This document shows, piece by piece, positions 6,249-9,134 of a DNA stretch of 9,134 nt; position 1 is the stretch's first letter; each line of letters begins with the position of its first letter. Source of the DNA: DATBFU01 sp035498405. Its GTDB lineage: Bacteria > Acidobacteriota > Thermoanaerobaculia > UBA5066 > Gp7-AA6. Location: positions 1 through 9,134 of the forward strand of contig DATKAE010000115.1 of assembly GCA_035498405.1 (NCBI GenBank), read 5' to 3'. Under the pieces are notes generated by a model, which was given only the letters and a program-made list of their open reading frames with translations, made no database searches and was not told the DNA's origin. The translations under genes and the position numbers were made by a program.

Positions 6249-7454
6249 TTGCGACAGACTTTCAAGGCGTTCACCTACACCGACTTTCGCCGGCTCTGGG
6301 TAGGCGCCTTCACCTCCAGCACCGGCACCTGGATGCAGGAGGTGGCTCAGAACTGGCTGATCCTCACGATGACCGGGTCGGCCTTCCTGCTCGGCCTCGA
6401 CGCCTTCCTCGCCGACGCTCCGTTCCTGCTCTTCTCGCTCTTCGGCGGCGTGCTCGCCGACCGCCTGGACCGCCGGCGCATCCTGCTCGGCTCGCAATAC
6501 ATTCAGATGTCGAGCGCGCTCTTGCTGGCGGCGTTGGTCGTGGCCGGCGGCGTCCGCGTCTGGATGATCCTGACGCTCTCGTTCGTCGTCGGCCTGGTGC
6601 AGTCCTTCGGCGGGCCCGCCTACCAGGCCCTCGTGCCCACGCTCGTCGACCGAGAGGACTTGCCAAACGCCGTCGCGCTCAACTCCATCCAGTTCAATCT
6701 CGCGCGCGTGATCGGTCCCGTCCTCGCCGGCGTGGCCTTCTATCGCCTGGGCGCCGCGGCCTGCTTCGGTTTGAACGCCCTGTCGTTCCTCGCGCCGATC
6801 GCCGCGTTGCTCACGCTCCGCCGGGGAGGCGGCACGGCGCAGACGGCCGAACCGATGCTCCAGAGCCTGAGAACGGGTCTCCGTGCGGTCCAGGAAACCA
6901 AGGCGCTCCGGGGCTTGGTCGCGCTCTCTTTTGTGGGGAGCTTCTGCGCGCTGCCGCTGGTGACCTTCCTGCCCATCTTCGCGAAGGATGTCTTTCACCG
7001 CGACGCCAAGGGCTACAGCTTTCTGCTGGCGGCATTCGGCGTGGGTGCGATTGCCGGAGCGATCGGTGTGGCGGGCTTCGGGCACGTGGCGCGAAAGGGG
7101 GTCGTGGCCATCGCCATGCAGATGACCTTCGGGGCCCTGGCGGTCGGATTCGCGCTTTCGCGCTCCCCGCTCCTCTCCTACGCGTTCTTGGCGCTCGCGG
7201 GGGCCGCGCTGATGGTTGTCTTCGCTCTCTTCATGACCCTCGTGCAGACGAGCGTGGACGATCGGCTGCGGGGGCGGGTCGTGTCGGTCTACTCCCTGGC
7301 CTTCCGCGGCGCCATGCCCCTCGGCAACCTCGCCGCCGGCTTCTTCGCGTCGATCTTCTCGGCCCCCGCCGTGCTCGTCGCCAACGGAGCGGTGCTGATT
7401 TGCGTCGGCGCCGCTGTGCTGCTGCGCAGCCGCGGAGGCGTGACCTCGCTCTAG
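6249..7454 (+). CDS. Major facilitator superfamily transporter (MFS_3/EntS-like)
   Basis: The 401-residue protein has the usual MFS length and a dozen hydrophobic segments by eye. The N-terminus TFKAFTYTDFRRLW...GTWMQEVAQNWL is typical of the MFS_3 group that includes the enterobactin exporter EntS. Motif A is GGVLADRLDRRRILL (66-80), in the loop between helices 2 and 3. The central loop (about 195-220) is hydrophilic and separates the two six-helix halves. A second conserved stretch near the C-terminal half reads DDRLRGRVVSVYSLAFRGAMP. It should sit in the inner membrane and export small molecules, substrate unknown. The start is TTG 6249, 20 bp after the methyltransferase stop; no ATG or GTG fits the frame better, and no clear Shine-Dalgarno is visible. 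Co-transcription with the two upstream genes is likely from spacing. Confidence 0.9.
   Translation: MRQTFKAFTYTDFRRLWVGAFTSSTGTWMQEVAQNWLILTMTGSAFLLGLDAFLADAPFLLFSLFGGVLADRLDRRRILLGSQYIQMSSALLLAALVVAGGVRVWMILTLSFVVGLVQSFGGPAYQALVPTLVDREDLPNAVALNSIQFNLARVIGPVLAGVAFYRLGAAACFGLNALSFLAPIAALLTLRRGGGTAQTAEPMLQSLRTGLRAVQETKALRGLVALSFVGSFCALPLVTFLPIFAKDVFHRDAKGYSFLLAAFGVGAIAGAIGVAGFGHVARKGVVAIAMQMTFGALAVGFALSRSPLLSYAFLALAGAALMVVFALFMTLVQTSVDDRLRGRVVSVYSLAFRGAMPLGNLAAGFFASIFSAPAVLVANGAVLICVGAAVLLRSRGGVTSL
7451..7454. other. CTAG shared by two convergent stop codons
   Basis: The MFS gene ends in TAG at 7452-7454, and the minus-strand ligase ends in TAG read from 7453-7451. The palindromic tetranucleotide CTAG therefore serves both genes, leaving no intergenic space for a terminator between them. 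Confidence 0.9.
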
Positions 7455-8980
7455 CTCCTCGGCCCGGCGGCCCGCAGGCGAAAGCGCTGGATCTTTCCCG
7501 TGGCGGTCTTCGGGAGCTCGGGAACGAACGTGATCCATCGCGGGCACTTGTAGGGCTCGAGCTTCTCCTTGGCGAGGCTCTTGAGCGCTTCCACGAGGCC
7601 GCCGGCATCGGCCTCGGGCTTGAGCGCCACGAAGGCGTGGGGCTTGGTCAGACGGTCGTCGTCTTCCTGCCCGATGACGGCGCATTCCAGCACGGCGGGA
7701 TGAGCGATGAGCGCCGCTTCGACCTCGACCGGGGAGACCCAGATCCCGCCCACCTTCAGCATGTCGTCGCTGCGTCCGGCATGCCAGTAGAAGCCGTCGG
7801 CGTCCCGGCGGTACTTGTCCCCGGTCGAGATCCAGTCTCCACGAAGCGTTCGCTTGGTGGCCTCGTGCTTGTTCCAGTAGAAGGCCATGGTCGAGTCGCC
7901 GCGGACGAGCAAATCGCCGACCTCGCCCGGCGGGACGTCCCGTCCCGCTTCGTCCACGACGCGCAGGTCGTAGCCGGGGACCGGCCGTCCGCTCGAGCCG
8001 GGCCGGATCTGCCCGGGGAGATTGGACGCGAACATGTGGCAGGTCTCGGTAGAGCCGATGCCATCGAGAATGGGAAGTCCCGTTCGGTCGAGCCAGCGTT
8101 CGAAGAGAGGCGCCGGGAGCGCTTCCCCGGCGCTCGCGCACTGCCGAACGCTCGAAAAATCGGCGGCGATGCCGCGGTCCATGGCGGCGAGCATCTGGGC
8201 ATAGGCCGTGGGCACGCCGAAGAAGAGAGTCGGGCGATGTCGGCGGACCTGGTCGAAGACCGCCTCCGGCGTCGGGCGCCCCGCGTAGAGGACCGAGGAG
8301 GCGCCGACATCGAAGGGAAAGTACTGGGCGTTGCCGAGGCCATAGGCGAAAAACACCTTGGCGATGGAGAAGCAACGATCCTCCGGAAGCGTGCGCAGAA
8401 CCTCGACTCCGTAAGTCCGGCTGCACACCCACATGTCGTGCTGGAGGTGGACGACCCCCTTCGGTTCTCCGGTCGTGCCGCTCGAGTAGAGGAGGAAAGC
8501 GAGAGCGTCCCGGTGCGTGGGAGCGTAGGCGGGAGGCGCCGGCACTCGACGGATGCGCCGCCCGGTCTCCCGGGGATCCCAAACCGCGCACCCGTCGTTG
8601 GCCACGGCCGCACCGTCGATCACGGCCGGATCGAAGACCAGCACGCGCGGGTCACAGTCGGCCAGGACGGCCTTCAATTTCTCGGGCTTCAGGAGCGTGT
8701 TGAGCGGCACGGCCACGGCGCCCGCGGCGATTGTTCCCCAAAAGCCCGACGACAGGAGGGGAGTGTCGGGCAGGATCAGCGCGACGCGGTCCCCGCGGTG
8801 AACTCCCGCCCGTGCGAGCGCACCGGCGAAGCGCCGCGCCAGGAGGTCGAGCTCGGCGAAGCTCGTCTGCCCGTGGTCGGTGACGATCGCCGGTCGCCTT
8901 CCTCGCCCTTCGGCCGCGTGGCGCCCCACGAACCACTCGGCGGCGTTGAAGCGGTCGGGGAGGTAGTTGCAGGCGCGCAT
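7451..8980 (-). CDS. Benzoate-CoA ligase family AMP-forming acyl-CoA synthetase
   Basis: The 509-residue enzyme carries all ANL-superfamily motifs: the ATP loop YSSGTTGEPKG (165-175), KVFFAYGLGNA (208-218) characteristic of benzoate-CoA ligases, CASAGEALP (281-289), DGIGSTETCHMF (306-317), STGDKYRRDADGFYWHAGRSD (hinge region about 385-405), KVGGIWVSPVEVE and the C-terminal catalytic Lys496 in KTATGKIQRFRLR. It should activate an aromatic or related carboxylate with ATP, via an acyl-adenylate, to its CoA thioester in the cytoplasm. His315 matches the position of a substrate-pocket His in characterised benzoate-CoA ligases, as far as I can align from memory. No other aromatic-degradation gene is in the window, so the exact substrate (benzoate, hydroxybenzoate, other) is open. 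The start ATG at 8980 gives a normal N-terminus (FNAAEWFVGRH). It converges on the MFS gene. Confidence 0.92.
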   Translation of the reverse strand: MRACNYLPDRFNAAEWFVGRHAAEGRGRRPAIVTDHGQTSFAELDLLARRFAGALARAGVHRGDRVALILPDTPLLSSGFWGTIAAGAVAVPLNTLLKPEKLKAVLADCDPRVLVFDPAVIDGAAVANDGCAVWDPRETGRRIRRVPAPPAYAPTHRDALAFLLYSSGTTGEPKGVVHLQHDMWVCSRTYGVEVLRTLPEDRCFSIAKVFFAYGLGNAQYFPFDVGASSVLYAGRPTPEAVFDQVRRHRPTLFFGVPTAYAQMLAAMDRGIAADFSSVRQCASAGEALPAPLFERWLDRTGLPILDGIGSTETCHMFASNLPGQIRPGSSGRPVPGYDLRVVDEAGRDVPPGEVGDLLVRGDSTMAFYWNKHEATKRTLRGDWISTGDKYRRDADGFYWHAGRSDDMLKVGGIWVSPVEVEAALIAHPAVLECAVIGQEDDDRLTKPHAFVALKPEADAGGLVEALKSLAKEKLEPYKCPRWITFVPELPKTATGKIQRFRLRAAGPRS

Positions 8981-9001
8981 GAGTCTCGGGCGGCTAGGGT
9001 C

Positions 9002-9029
9002 ATTCTAAGGGCCGTCAGTTTAAAGAAAA
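9002..9029 (-). promoter_or_regulatory. Candidate promoter for the CoA ligase gene
   Basis: On the minus strand, TAGAAT (plus-strand 9002-9007) matches five of six bases of a -10 hexamer. It would place the transcription start about 15 bases before the ATG at 8980. Upstream lies an AT-rich run, TTTTTCTTTAAA (plus-strand 9019-9030), at about the -35 or UP-element position, but no good TTGACA. The AT-rich patch stands out against the GC-rich surroundings. Confidence 0.4.
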
Positions 9030-9068
9030 ATCGAGCCCGCGGTCCTCAACTGGCGAGTTTGCTTGGTT

Positions 9069-9119
9069 CGCGGCGCGAGGAGTCTCCCGAGGTAATCGAG
9101 GGAGGAGCCTCGCGCCGCG
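9069..9119. repeat. Large imperfect hairpin with 12-bp perfect arms
   Basis: CGCGGCGCGAGG (9069-9080) is the exact reverse complement of CCTCGCGCCGCG (9108-9119). Inside, CTCCC (9084-9088) can pair with GGGAG (9100-9104), giving a two-tier stem around a short AT-containing loop. No T-run follows directly on either strand, so a simple intrinsic terminator is not well supported. A dispersed palindromic repeat (REP-like), an RNA structure, or a terminator of a gene to the right are possible. The remaining 9120-9134 carries nothing I can assign. Confidence 0.6.
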
Positions 9120-9134
9120 GGAGCGAAGCGCGGA

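Noticed and set aside
6225..8591. A 788-codon minus-strand frame
   Set aside because: It runs antisense to the MFS gene and in another frame of the CoA ligase. Its translation is low-complexity and charged, without family motifs.

Overview
The window is GC-rich (about two thirds G+C by eye), tightly packed bacterial DNA. It has GTG and TTG starts, 4-bp stop/start overlaps and long open shadow frames. Gene content (an AAA+ enhancer-binding regulator, an RsbW/STAS/SpoIIE-type switch, a benzoate-CoA-ligase-like enzyme, a secreted amidohydrolase) would fit a soil or sediment Acidobacteriota-like or other high-GC Gram-negative bacterium. No marker gene fixes the taxon, so this is only a suggestion.

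Left part (1-1217): the 3' end of a sigma-54-type AAA+ activator, whose central domain and most of whose Fis-type helix-turn-helix are visible. Its reading frame runs into an abrupt AT-rich tract (about 795-960) whose edge carries tandem GACAATA boxes, so the last few residues seem to come from foreign DNA, possibly a mobile-element end. After it lies a short hydrophobic reading frame (1033-1191) of 52 codons with host-like codon use.

Centre (1218-3703): a compact three-gene operon for a partner-switching module: an RsbW/SpoIIAB-like ATP-binding kinase/anti-sigma protein, a STAS-domain antagonist (GTG start overlapping the previous stop) and a GAF-SpoIIE (PP2C) phosphatase. By family knowledge, the kinase phosphorylates the STAS protein, the phosphatase reverses this in response to a signal sensed by its N-terminal domains, and the free STAS protein captures the kinase. 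No sigma factor is encoded here, so the final target is unknown.

Right-centre (3779-7454): a YtcJ-like amidohydrolase overlaps by 4 bp a protein-L-isoaspartate O-methyltransferase with a lipoprotein-like signal. An MFS exporter-type permease follows 20 bp later. The three probably form one transcription unit.

Right end (7451-9134): a benzoate-CoA-ligase-family enzyme on the minus strand converges on the MFS gene, the two sharing a CTAG tetranucleotide as stop codons. Its upstream region has a plausible -10 box and, further out, a large imperfect hairpin with 12-bp perfect arms. The best candidates for a second look are the anomalous tract that truncates the activator, the unlisted small membrane ORF, the exported-looking methyltransferase/amidohydrolase pair and the sigma-less partner switch.
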